NCBI GenBank assembly: GCA_024401995.1
Contig: JAKSJZ010000009.1
Coordinates: 1 to 38,442, forward strand
DNA: 38,442 nucleotides
Source of the DNA: Bacteroidales bacterium
GTDB taxonomy: Bacteria > Bacteroidota > Bacteroidia > Bacteroidales > UBA932
Direction of reading: 5' to 3'
The notes under the pieces are model-generated. The model was not told the origin of the DNA. It did not search any database and saw only the letters and a program-made list of their open reading frames with translations. Numbering within the stretch: the stretch's first letter is position 1; each line of letters begins with the position of its first letter. The position numbers were made by a program, and so were the translations under genes. Shown here in pieces: positions 26,301 to 34,632 of the stretch.

Positions 26301-26445
26301 CAACAGGTCGCTCGCCATAGGAGTCGTCGGCGGAATGTCCGTCGGCACGATAGCGCTGCTCTTCGTGGTACCCGCATTCTACATCATTTTCCAGAGCCTG
26401 CACGACAAGTTCCAGGCTCCCAATGCGAAGGAGGAGGAACAATGA
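23311..26445 (+). CDS. RND family (HAE1/AcrB-type) multidrug efflux pump
   Basis: 1044 residues, full length. It is the proton-driven inner-membrane transporter of a tripartite drug efflux system. The first helix [48 protein letters not shown], and the block of helices around [44 protein letters not shown] are typical. The proton-relay pair Asp-Asp is in helix 4 ([18 protein letters not shown]). The second half repeats the fold ([54 protein letters not shown]). Substrates cannot be told from sequence. It overlaps the outer-membrane channel gene by four bases. Confidence 0.97.
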   Translation: [1044 protein letters not shown]

Positions 26446-27785
26446 AAGACATCATCATAAAAATCACCCTTGCGGCAGGGCTTGCCGCGCTTCTCCAGGG
26501 ATGCTGCCTTTTCAAGAAGTATTCCGACAACACCGAAGTCAGCGACAATCTCTTCGAAGCCGTCACCGACGGGCCGTCGATTGGAGAATTGTCCTGGAGA
26601 GAGCTGTTCAGCGACACGCTGCTCTGCGGCCTGATCGACTCGGCGCTTGCGAACAACACCGACCTGAAGGTGGCGGAGTTGCGGGTCAGGGAGGCTGATG
26701 CGTCACTCAAGTCAGCCAGACTCGGATATCTGCCCACACTGGGTATCTCCCCGAGTTTCAACATCACGCCCGGCCAATACTACACCGCCCCCATAAATGC
26801 CGAATGGGGCGTACAGGGTTTCGGCAGCATAACCAACCGGCTACGGGAAGCGAAAGTGCTCGCCCTTCAAGCCACCGACAACGAAAAGACGGTGCGCTCA
26901 AGGCTCATAGCCCAGGTCGCGCAGGCCTACTGCCATCTTCTGCTCCTCGACCGCCAGAAGTCCATAATGCAGACGACGGAGAAAGTCTGGGGAGACCTGC
27001 TTGAGACACAGAAGGCCCTGATGGAGAACGGAAGAGCCTACTCCACCTCCGTCAACCAGATGAAGGCTTCCCTGCTCGGAGTGCAGATACAACTCAAGGA
27101 CCTGTCCAAGAACATACAGGAAGTCGAAGGTGCAATCTGTCTGCTTCTCGGAAGCGCTCCGCGCACGATAGAACGTGCGGGGTGGAAAGATTTCCGACTT
27201 CCGGAAAAGTTGTCGACGGGAGTACCGGCGCTGCTGCTGGAGAACAGGCCTGACGTCAAAGCTGCCGGCCACGCCGTCGAAGCGGCCTATTACGTTACCA
27301 ACCAGGCCAGGGCGGCAATGTTCCCCAGCCTGAACATATCCGGCATGCTGGGATGGACCTCGCAGGGAGTGGCGCTCAAGGATCCCGCCAGCATGATTTA
27401 CAGCGCCGTCGCATCACTCACCCTCCCGATTTTTGCCCAGGGGCGTCTGCGTGCCAATCTGAAAGTCAGCAAATACCGCCAGGAAGAGGCGGCGCGCCAA
27501 TATACCCAGACGATATTGGAAGCCGGAGACCAGGTACGCACGGCTCTGCGCGACTGCCAGACGGCCAGGGACAAGGATGTCATCTACAAGGAACAGGTGG
27601 CCACCCTGCTTGACGCATATGACGCCACCGTGGAGCTTATGCTGTGCGGCAAGGCAATGTATATCGAAGTATTGACCGCCGAGAACGCCCTGCTGGAGTC
27701 GCAGCTCAATGAGGCAATCAACCTCTATGAAGGTCACGTCGGAATCATAAACCTGTATGTCGCCCTCGGAGGAGGCACAAAATAA
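26442..27785 (+). CDS. Outer-membrane efflux channel lipoprotein (TolC/NodT family)
   Basis: 447 residues. The lipobox is LQGC (residue 21), as in the NodT/OprM branch of TolC-like channels. The two repeated TolC halves are visible: [51 protein letters not shown] and later [47 protein letters not shown]. The C-terminal helices contain [37 protein letters not shown]. Its start overlaps the pump stop (ATGA). It completes the tripartite system with the two genes before it, and pfkA begins one base after its stop. Confidence 0.95.
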
Positions 27786-27786
27786 A

Positions 27787-28761
27787 ATGAAAAACAAGAC
27801 TATCGGACTTCTCACCTCCGGCGGCGATGCCCCCGGGATGAACGCGGCCATAAGGGCCGTCACAAGAGCCGCAATATCCAGCGGCTACAACGTCAAGGCA
27901 ATCTATCACGGATATCAGGGCCTGATAAACGGGGAGATTGAAGAATTCACCACGGAGAGCGTCAGCGGCATCATAGCGCGCGGAGGCACGATACTCAAGA
28001 CAGCGCGATGCGACGATTTCCGTACGGAGAAAGGCCGTGCGAAAGCCTATGAGCAGTTCAAGAAGGCCGGAATGGATGCCCTTGTCTGCATAGGAGGCAA
28101 CGGCACCCTCACGGGAGCGCTTGCATTCGCCGATGACTTCGGCATCCAGTGCATAGGCATCCCCGCCACCATCGACAACGACATCAACGGCACGGACGAG
28201 ACAATAGGCTACGACACAACCCTCAACACCATTATGGAGTGCGTGGACAAGATTCGGGACACGGCGGCCTCGCACGAAAGAATCTTCTTCGTGGAAGTGA
28301 TGGGCCGCGATGCCGGGTGGCTGGCGCAGAGCAGCGCCATCGCATCCGGGGCCGAGGCGGCGATTGTCCCGGAGAAGACAACCAACGTCGATCAGCTGGC
28401 GCAGTACATCGAGAAGGGAATCCGCAAGAGCAAGAACTCGAGCATCGTGATTGTGAGCGAAAGCCCGGAATGCGGAGCGATGCATTACGCAGAGCGCGTC
28501 AAGAAGGAATACCCCCAGTTCGACGTGAGGGTATCGATTCTGGGACATATGCAGAGGGGAGGCTCCCCTTCCGCAAGGGACAGGATACTTGCCAGCGTAC
28601 TTGGATCGTTCGCGGTCGAGGCCATCAAGGAAGGTCAGCACAACATTATGGTCGGAATACTGAACGGGACTCCCGTATATGTGCCTTTCGCAAAAGCGAT
28701 TCAGGTCCAGGACAAGAGCGACCAGACCTTCCTCAACCTTGTGGCGACCCTGTCCAACTGA
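27787..28761 (+). CDS. pfkA: 6-phosphofructokinase
   Basis: 324 residues from the ATG at 27787 ([25 protein letters not shown]). An upstream in-frame ATG lies inside the channel gene and is rejected. The enzyme phosphorylates fructose-6-phosphate in glycolysis. Active-site motifs are [26 protein letters not shown] (catalytic Asp in TIDND), [14 protein letters not shown] and [16 protein letters not shown]. The nucleotide motif reads GGNGTLTGA, where classical ATP-dependent PfkA has GGDGS; the Asp-to-Asn change is at a Mg-binding position. No terminator separates it from the efflux genes, so it is probably in the same transcript. It converges on gltS with nine bases between the stops. Confidence 0.95.
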   Translation: MKNKTIGLLTSGGDAPGMNAAIRAVTRAAISSGYNVKAIYHGYQGLINGEIEEFTTESVSGIIARGGTILKTARCDDFRTEKGRAKAYEQFKKAGMDALVCIGGNGTLTGALAFADDFGIQCIGIPATIDNDINGTDETIGYDTTLNTIMECVDKIRDTAASHERIFFVEVMGRDAGWLAQSSAIASGAEAAIVPEKTTNVDQLAQYIEKGIRKSKNSSIVIVSESPECGAMHYAERVKKEYPQFDVRVSILGHMQRGGSPSARDRILASVLGSFAVEAIKEGQHNIMVGILNGTPVYVPFAKAIQVQDKSDQTFLNLVATLSN

Positions 28762-28770
28762 CGGGCGGAC

Positions 28771-29970
28771 TCAGAGAAAATTGACGAACAGGCTTATGAC
28801 GGTGATGTTGATTATATCCACGAACGCAGCGCCGATGACCGGCACGACAATGAACGGCAGGTTCACGTAGCCGAATTTATTGCATACCGCCGACATATTG
28901 GCCATGGCATTGGGGGTGGCTCCGAGGCCGAAACCGCAAAATCCGCTTACCAGCACGGCCGCAGTGTAATTGCGCCCAAGCAACGGGAAAGCCACGAAAA
29001 TGCTGAAGACAACCATCATCGCAACCTGCGCCAAAAGCATAAGGCAAAGTGGCAAAGCCAGCCCCGCAAGTTCCCAGAGCCTCAGCGAGCACATCGCCAT
29101 CCCCAGGAACAGGGCCAGACAAAGCGCACCTATCCTGGAAATTTCCCTGGGATGAACCCTGACTCCCCCGTGGACCGCATCAGCGACGTTGCGTATGGCA
29201 ATGGCGCAGACAAGGGCTCCGAAATATGAAGGGAAGGCCAACCCCGTAAGGGAAAGGAGCTTGCTCGCCAGAGAACCCAGTCCCATCGCGATGAAAATCT
29301 CGAAGGCCGCCATAGTCACCCTTCCGGCCTGCCCGTACCCGTCATCCTCTTCCTTGAAAAACTTCAGGGCGGACTCCGAATCGGCATCATCCTCCGGCGC
29401 CACGGTCAAATGTCTGCGGGTAATGAGCAATTTTGCGACAGGCCCTCCGACAAGCGCCCCCGCAATCAGTCCGAACGTCGCAGTCGCCATAGTTATGGAT
29501 ACCGCATTTTCCACTCCCCTGCTTTCAAGCAGTTGCGAGAAACCTGCCGCCGTACCGTGGCCGCCACACATCGGGATTGACCCGGCCACCATCCCGAATA
29601 CCGGCTCGAGTCCCATCGAGGAGGCAATTCCGACGGACAGCAGATTCTGCAGGCAGACCAGGACTCCGACCAGCACAATCATCACTACAAGCGGCTTTCC
29701 CCCCTTCCTGATAGCGGACAGGTTACACTGGAAGCCGACCGACGTGAAGAAAATGAGCATACATATATCCTGTATGGACCTGTCGAAGGCAATCTCCACC
29801 CCGGCAAATGATTTGAGGGCGAATGTCAGCAACGACACGATAAGGCCGCCGGTTACCGGGTCGGGGATGCAGATGCGCGACAGAAAGCCGACCTTTCCGT
29901 TCACAAACCTCCCCAGGAGAAGTGCAACCACTCCCAGGGAGGCGGCAAGCGTCTGGTCCAAGACTATCAT
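28771..29970 (-). CDS. gltS: Sodium/glutamate symporter GltS
   Basis: 399 residues from the ATG at 29970; a GTG one codon upstream is possible. GltS imports glutamate with sodium across the inner membrane. There are ten or more hydrophobic segments in two inverted halves. Family blocks are IPDPVTGGLIVSLL, LIFFTSVGFQCNL, GSIPMCGGHGTAAGF, SITMATATFGLIAGALVGGPVA and, near the end, GFCGFGLGATPNAMANMSAV followed by GAAFVDIINITVI. A charged cytoplasmic loop near residues 185-220 joins the halves. It follows the DUF5692 gene by about 20 bp and probably shares its transcript. Confidence 0.95.
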   Translation of the reverse strand: MIVLDQTLAASLGVVALLLGRFVNGKVGFLSRICIPDPVTGGLIVSLLTFALKSFAGVEIAFDRSIQDICMLIFFTSVGFQCNLSAIRKGGKPLVVMIVLVGVLVCLQNLLSVGIASSMGLEPVFGMVAGSIPMCGGHGTAAGFSQLLESRGVENAVSITMATATFGLIAGALVGGPVAKLLITRRHLTVAPEDDADSESALKFFKEEDDGYGQAGRVTMAAFEIFIAMGLGSLASKLLSLTGLAFPSYFGALVCAIAIRNVADAVHGGVRVHPREISRIGALCLALFLGMAMCSLRLWELAGLALPLCLMLLAQVAMMVVFSIFVAFPLLGRNYTAAVLVSGFCGFGLGATPNAMANMSAVCNKFGYVNLPFIVVPVIGAAFVDIINITVISLFVNFL

Positions 29971-29990
29971 CACCGGAAAAATTCAAAACT

Positions 29991-31052
29991 TTATTTGACT
30001 TCCGCGCGGGCCATTGCCTCTTCGAAGTCAGCCGTACCCTTCCAGACCTCGTGGGTGTAGGGGTTGATTCCCTGAGCCTTGGCGCGCTTGATTATCCAAC
30101 CGAGGACAGCCACGTTTGCAATCAGCGCAAGTATGGCAACTATCCCCTGTGCAACCGGCGAACCGAGCGCAGGCTGTACGGCAGGGTTGGAAAGTTCAAG
30201 GGCAATCGTATGCCGTGCATACTCCGTTCCATAGATGACGGGCAGGGTCGAGAACTTCGTCCCCACCTGGAACAGGGGCACTACCTGTGCGAACATGCAC
30301 CAGATGGCCAGAGTGTTGGCGCGGTTCTGAATCCATCCTCCCTTGTTCCACAGCAGGGCCGCAAAGGTGGGCGCCGCCAGAAGGGCGAGACCGCAATACC
30401 AGGAATGGGTGGGGAGATTAAGATACGTATAAGTGAAGTTCCATATATCGTAAGCGACTATGAATGCCAGGGTCATGTCGGGCCATAGCATATCCTGATG
30501 GTTCTTGTCCTTCGAACTGTAAATGCCCCACCATCCCGTCATACACGCGATGTTGAGGATACCGGCGATACCGTTGAGCCAGTTCCACCAGCCGCCGTAG
30601 AGCCACACGCCCTCACTGGAATACCACCAGCCTCCGGTAAATCCACCCTTGATGGCGGATTCGAAATCGGAGCCGACAGCAATCAGGATGTTTAGGCCGA
30701 CGATGATGAAGGGGAACGGCTTGAACCACTCCTTCGCTCCGACTCCCCACTTGTACTTGAGCATCATAAAACCGATGCACCCGGCAGTGGCCGCATAGAG
30801 TTTCGCGTAATGGAACCAACCGTTCATATAAACGTGAGTCGGATTGGTCAACGCCCATTCAGCCCCGCAGCGGGCGCCGACGGCGACAGCGATGAAATAG
30901 GCCGTCAATGCCAGAGGCAGGGCCAGGAAGAAGAAAATACCGCCCGCCTTGGTGCGGCGCGCAATCTCATTGGTCACAATGAGTCCGACGAAAACCAGCA
31001 CCCATCCGAGCAGCTGATACATCGAGAAATCTCCGTAAAGGTGGAATAACAT
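29991..31052 (-). CDS. DUF5692 family polytopic membrane protein
   Basis: 353 residues from the ATG at 31052 (MLFHLYGDFSMYQLLGW). The open frame extends to 31145, but the extra residues are charged and run through the promoter region; an ATG at 31022 is a second option. About nine hydrophobic helices are visible with Trp-rich loops (GGWWYSSEGVWLYGGWWNWLNG, DMTLAFIVAYDIWNFTYTYLNLPTHSW). It resembles the DUF5692 family, which I know from Bacteroidales and other anaerobes; its function is unknown. Placement just upstream of gltS suggests a transport-related role, but this is only inference. Confidence 0.8.
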   Translation of the reverse strand: MLFHLYGDFSMYQLLGWVLVFVGLIVTNEIARRTKAGGIFFFLALPLALTAYFIAVAVGARCGAEWALTNPTHVYMNGWFHYAKLYAATAGCIGFMMLKYKWGVGAKEWFKPFPFIIVGLNILIAVGSDFESAIKGGFTGGWWYSSEGVWLYGGWWNWLNGIAGILNIACMTGWWGIYSSKDKNHQDMLWPDMTLAFIVAYDIWNFTYTYLNLPTHSWYCGLALLAAPTFAALLWNKGGWIQNRANTLAIWCMFAQVVPLFQVGTKFSTLPVIYGTEYARHTIALELSNPAVQPALGSPVAQGIVAILALIANVAVLGWIIKRAKAQGINPYTHEVWKGTADFEEAMARAEVK

Positions 31053-31099
31053 AAAATTGGTTTTGGTTAATAAGTTGTGTACCCTGCTCTCAGCACGGC

Positions 31100-31130
31100 G
31101 TTGCAAAATACGAATTTTTCCATAAATTTG
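31100..31130 (+). promoter_or_regulatory. Promoter of the oxidoreductase-hypA operon
   Basis: GTTG (31100-31103), 19 bp, TAAATTTG (31123-31130), 27 bases before the ATG at 31158. Confidence 0.7.
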
Positions 31131-31157
31131 TAAGACAACAGCCAACCGGATTTTATC

Positions 31158-33995
31158 ATGCCCGAAATCTCAACCAGATTCGTCCCCGCCCACAAAGGCG
31201 ACAAGAACCCCAACAAGAAACTTCTCAAGTTCGTCAGGATGGTCACAGACCGCGTTCCCGGCAAAATAAAAGGTATCACCACAGATGACCCCGAATATTG
31301 GGGGCTCGCCTGCATTTTCGAGGACGAGATGGACCCTGCCACCAGGGAAGCAGCCTTGGACCTGCTTCTGGACGTAATCTCAAAGAAGTTCCTGACAGTC
31401 CGCGAGCACCGTCCGTACAGGATGCTCGTCGAGTGGAATCACAAAAAGCATTACACGAAGACCGACGAAGAGTTCGACGCCCTGCTGGACAAGCTGGCGT
31501 ATTTCGGAATGCTGGAGTATGACTACGGCGACAAATACACCAAGGACGGTCCAGTAAAGGGGACCACGTACAACAGGGAGGACAGAGAATACTGGGTACC
31601 CTTGTTCGTTCCGGGATCTGCGGAATACACCAATATGAACACGGAGCTTATGGACCGTCATCCCGAGCTCGCGATGTTCTTCGAGAGGATGACCTTCCTC
31701 CCCCTGGAAAAAATCACGCCCATGGTCCCCCTCGGCGGTGCCGGCATAGGGATGCACGTCATACCGGTTGAGAAGGCGATTCAGATGGAGAGCCAGTCTG
31801 TCGACATCGAGCACATATCCTACTGGCTCAAGAGATACGAGGGGCACATAGGGGCTGCAATATGCTCCTGCCGCTACGGTCGCAAGAAGCTGGATGAAGG
31901 CTGCGCGGACGACTTCCACGACTGGTGCATCAGCGTCGGAGATATGGCGGACTATTGCCGGGAGACCCGGAGAGGCCGTGACGTCACCTACGAGGAGGCT
32001 ATGGAGATTCTCAAGCGCGCCGAGGACAACGGCTACGTCCATCAGATCACCAATATCGACGGCGAGGGCAAAATCTTCGCCATCTGCAACTGCAACGTCA
32101 AGATATGCAACGCCCTGCGGACTTCGCAGCTGTTCAATACCCCCAATCTCTCCCGCAGCGCATATGTCGCAAGCGTGGACAAGGAGAAGTGCGTCGCCTG
32201 CGGCCGGTGCGTCGAGTACTGCCCCGCCGGAGCCGTCAAGCTGGGACAGAAGTTGTGCACGTCCCACGGAGAGATACAGTATCCCAAGCACGAACTGCCC
32301 GATGACCACAAGTGGGGCGTGGAGAAATGGGACGAGGACTACAGGGACAAGAACCGCATAAACTGCTACCCCACCGGGACATCCCCCTGCAAGACAGCGT
32401 GTCCAGCCCATATTGCGGTGCAGGGATACCTCAAGAAGGCCGCCGAGGGGAAGTACAAGGAGGCCCTGGAGCTCATAAAGCGGGAGAATCCCTTCCCCGC
32501 GGTATGCGGACGCATCTGCAACAGGAGATGCGAGGATGCCTGCACGCGCGGTACGATAGACAAGCCGGTTGCCATCGACGCAGTGAAGAAGTTCATCGCG
32601 GAGCAGGACCTGAACGCGGAGACGCGCTTCATCCCCGAGGCGGTGATAGCGTCGAACCGCGGGCGCTGGAAAGAGAAGATAGCCATCATAGGAGGAGGTC
32701 CCGCCGGACTGTCCTGCGCCTATTATCTGGCCACTATGGGCTACAATCCGACAGTGTTCGAAAAGAATGAAGAGCCCGGAGGGATGCTGCGCTACGGCAT
32801 ACCTTCCTCCAAGCTGGAGAAAGACGTCATAGCGGCAGAGATTGACATCATCAAGGCCGTAGGAGTAGAGATAAAGACCGGCGTGGAGGTCGGCAAGGAT
32901 ATCACCATCAAAGAGCTGCGCAAGCAGGGCTACAAGGGCTTCTACATAGCGATCGGATGTGGCGCAGGCCGTCTGCCCGGAGTTCCCGGAGAGGGGCTCA
33001 AGGGCGTCACAACGGCCATCGACTTCCTTCACGACGCCAATACGGGCAAGTTCAAGATGAACGGAGACGTCGTTGTCGTCGGAGGAGGCAATGTGGCGAT
33101 AGACGCGGCCCGCGTTGCGAAAAGGAGCGGGGCGCACAGCGTCACGATGGTCTCCCTCGAGACGGAGGACATTATGCCCGCATCGCCCGAGGAGAGACGC
33201 GAGGCGGCCGAGGACGGAATCATATTCAAGCACGGCTGGGGGCCGCGGGAGGTCCTTGGAGACAAGACCGCCGGCGGCATCGTCTTCAAGAAATGCACCT
33301 CCGTGTTCAACTCCGAGCACCGCTTCGCGCCAGAATACGATGAGTCCGAACTGCTGACCCTCGATGCTGCGACCATTATCTTCGCGATAGGCCAGACGGT
33401 CGTACTGAAGGATCTTCTGAAGGATACCAAGGTCGAATTTGTCCGCGGAGTATATCCCGTGGCCGACAAACTCACCTATCAGACTGCCGAAGAGGATATC
33501 TTCACCGGCGGAGACTGCTGGTCCGGGCCCAAGTTCGCCATCGACGCGATTGCCGCGGGCAAGGAAGCGGCCGAGTCGCTGCACAGGTTTGTCCAGCACG
33601 GACATATGACCATAGGCCGCAACCGCAGGGACTTCATCGAGCTCGACAAGTCCGACATAGTCGTCCCGTCATATGACAACTCCTCGCGCCAGGAGGCCGG
33701 AGTCGGGACGGACAAGAATCCGTTCCGCGACTGCCGCAAGACCCTGACCGAAGAGCAGGTGAGGAAGGAAACGGCAAGGTGTCTTTCCTGCGGGGCTTCA
33801 GTGGTGGACAGCAACAAGTGCATCGGATGCGGTATCTGCACCACAAAGTGCGGCTTCGATGCCATCCATCTGCACAGGGATCTGCCGGAAGCCTCCAGGC
33901 TGACCGTATCCGAAGACAAGTTCGGGGAGATACTTCCCTACATCTTCAAGCGCGGCAAGGCCATCATAGTGAAAAAGTGCACGGGCAAGAAGTAA
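31158..33995 (+). CDS. Multidomain FAD/NAD(P)-dependent oxidoreductase with iron-sulfur centres
   Basis: 945 residues, cytoplasmic. The N-terminal 330 residues contain a winged-helix-like stretch and then a Cys-rich module (AAICSCRYGRKKLDEGC, ICNCNVKICNAL). A 4Fe-4S site CVACGRCVEYCP follows near residue 344. Next is the GltD/DPYD-type Fe-S domain near 405-460 (CKTACPAHIAVQGYLKKA, PAVCGRICNRRCEDACTRG). The FAD motif IIGGGPAGLSCAYYLATMG is near 511, and a second Rossmann motif VVVGGGNVAIDAARVAKR near 641. A C-terminal ferredoxin ends the protein (CLSCG, CIGCGICTTKC near 874-895). It resembles the small subunit of glutamate synthase and NfnB-like enzymes. A NAD(P)H:ferredoxin or hydrogenase-linked electron transfer role is inferred; the partner is unknown. 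hypA follows after three bases. Confidence 0.88.
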   Translation: MPEISTRFVPAHKGDKNPNKKLLKFVRMVTDRVPGKIKGITTDDPEYWGLACIFEDEMDPATREAALDLLLDVISKKFLTVREHRPYRMLVEWNHKKHYTKTDEEFDALLDKLAYFGMLEYDYGDKYTKDGPVKGTTYNREDREYWVPLFVPGSAEYTNMNTELMDRHPELAMFFERMTFLPLEKITPMVPLGGAGIGMHVIPVEKAIQMESQSVDIEHISYWLKRYEGHIGAAICSCRYGRKKLDEGCADDFHDWCISVGDMADYCRETRRGRDVTYEEAMEILKRAEDNGYVHQITNIDGEGKIFAICNCNVKICNALRTSQLFNTPNLSRSAYVASVDKEKCVACGRCVEYCPAGAVKLGQKLCTSHGEIQYPKHELPDDHKWGVEKWDEDYRDKNRINCYPTGTSPCKTACPAHIAVQGYLKKAAEGKYKEALELIKRENPFPAVCGRICNRRCEDACTRGTIDKPVAIDAVKKFIAEQDLNAETRFIPEAVIASNRGRWKEKIAIIGGGPAGLSCAYYLATMGYNPTVFEKNEEPGGMLRYGIPSSKLEKDVIAAEIDIIKAVGVEIKTGVEVGKDITIKELRKQGYKGFYIAIGCGAGRLPGVPGEGLKGVTTAIDFLHDANTGKFKMNGDVVVVGGGNVAIDAARVAKRSGAHSVTMVSLETEDIMPASPEERREAAEDGIIFKHGWGPREVLGDKTAGGIVFKKCTSVFNSEHRFAPEYDESELLTLDAATIIFAIGQTVVLKDLLKDTKVEFVRGVYPVADKLTYQTAEEDIFTGGDCWSGPKFAIDAIAAGKEAAESLHRFVQHGHMTIGRNRRDFIELDKSDIVVPSYDNSSRQEAGVGTDKNPFRDCRKTLTEEQVRKETARCLSCGASVVDSNKCIGCGICTTKCGFDAIHLHRDLPEASRLTVSEDKFGEILPYIFKRGKAIIVKKCTGKK

Positions 33996-33998
33996 ACG

Positions 33999-34370
33999 AT
34001 GCACGAACTCGGAATCGTCTTCCACATCATCAGGGAGGTCAAGGAGGTGGCGGCGGAGAACAATTGCGCCCACGTCTCCAAGGTGGTCATGAACATAGGG
34101 GAGGTGTCCGCAATAGTCCCGTATCTGCTGACCGACTGCTGGGACTGGGCCGTCAGGAAGGAGGATTTGCTGAACGGCTGCAAGCTTGAGGTCAACACCG
34201 TTCCGGCCGTAACCTTCTGCGAAACCTGCAAGCGCGAATACGAGACTGTGAAGCACGGAAAAACCTGCCCCTACTGCAACAGCGGGGACACCTACCTGCT
34301 CAGGGGCAATGAAGTGGAGATAAAGGAGATAGAGGTCAGCGGCCCTGACGCTTCAGCGCAAGGGTCTTGA
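33999..34370 (+). CDS. hypA: Hydrogenase maturation nickel chaperone HypA
   Basis: 123 residues. HypA delivers nickel to [NiFe]-hydrogenase precursors together with the GTPase HypB. The N-terminus MHELGI supplies the conserved nickel ligand His2. The zinc site is CETC...CPYC at Cys74, Cys77, Cys90 and Cys93. Length is normal. It starts three bases after the oxidoreductase stop, so the two are coupled. The last 35 bases overlap the end of the leftward small membrane protein gene. No hydrogenase structural gene is in the window, so the client enzyme must lie elsewhere. Confidence 0.95.
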   Translation: MHELGIVFHIIREVKEVAAENNCAHVSKVVMNIGEVSAIVPYLLTDCWDWAVRKEDLLNGCKLEVNTVPAVTFCETCKREYETVKHGKTCPYCNSGDTYLLRGNEVEIKEIEVSGPDASAQGS

Positions 34371-34626
34371 ACAGGACCGTCGCCGCCCACACCGCAGTCA
34401 CCACCAGCGACATTGGCACTCCTACGGTCAGCAGTTCCCTAAGGCTGAACACGAACAATTCGCCGTGGGCGATATGGTCCACGACAAGCACCAGGGAGCC
34501 TCCCCACAGAAGTTTTTCAAGTGAGGGGAGTTGTGCCGTCCATACTGAGCCGGTTGTATTTCCGGCAATCCTGCGGCAGACGGTGGTCACGACAGCCTGC
34601 GTCAACGGTACGATAAAACAAGACAT
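34336..34626 (-). CDS. Small membrane protein downstream of hypB
   Basis: 96 residues with two confident hydrophobic segments (about residues 40-57, KLLWGGSLVLVVDHIAHGEL, and 67-90, VGVPMSLVVTAVWAATVLF) and an amphipathic N-terminal stretch. The end is basic (LALKRQGR), suggesting it stays in the cytoplasm. I do not recognise the family. The gene is six bases after the hypB stop, so probably co-transcribed. It runs into the 3' end of hypA on the other strand with a 35-base overlap. The position suggests a nickel or hydrogenase link, which is inference. Confidence 0.7.
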   Translation of the reverse strand: MSCFIVPLTQAVVTTVCRRIAGNTTGSVWTAQLPSLEKLLWGGSLVLVVDHIAHGELFVFSLRELLTVGVPMSLVVTAVWAATVLFKTLALKRQGR

Positions 34627-34632
34627 ACTCGG

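Noticed and set aside
31380..33605. Leftward open frame of 741 codons
   Set aside because: Antisense shadow of the oxidoreductase, which has FAD, NAD(P) and Fe-S motifs in order.
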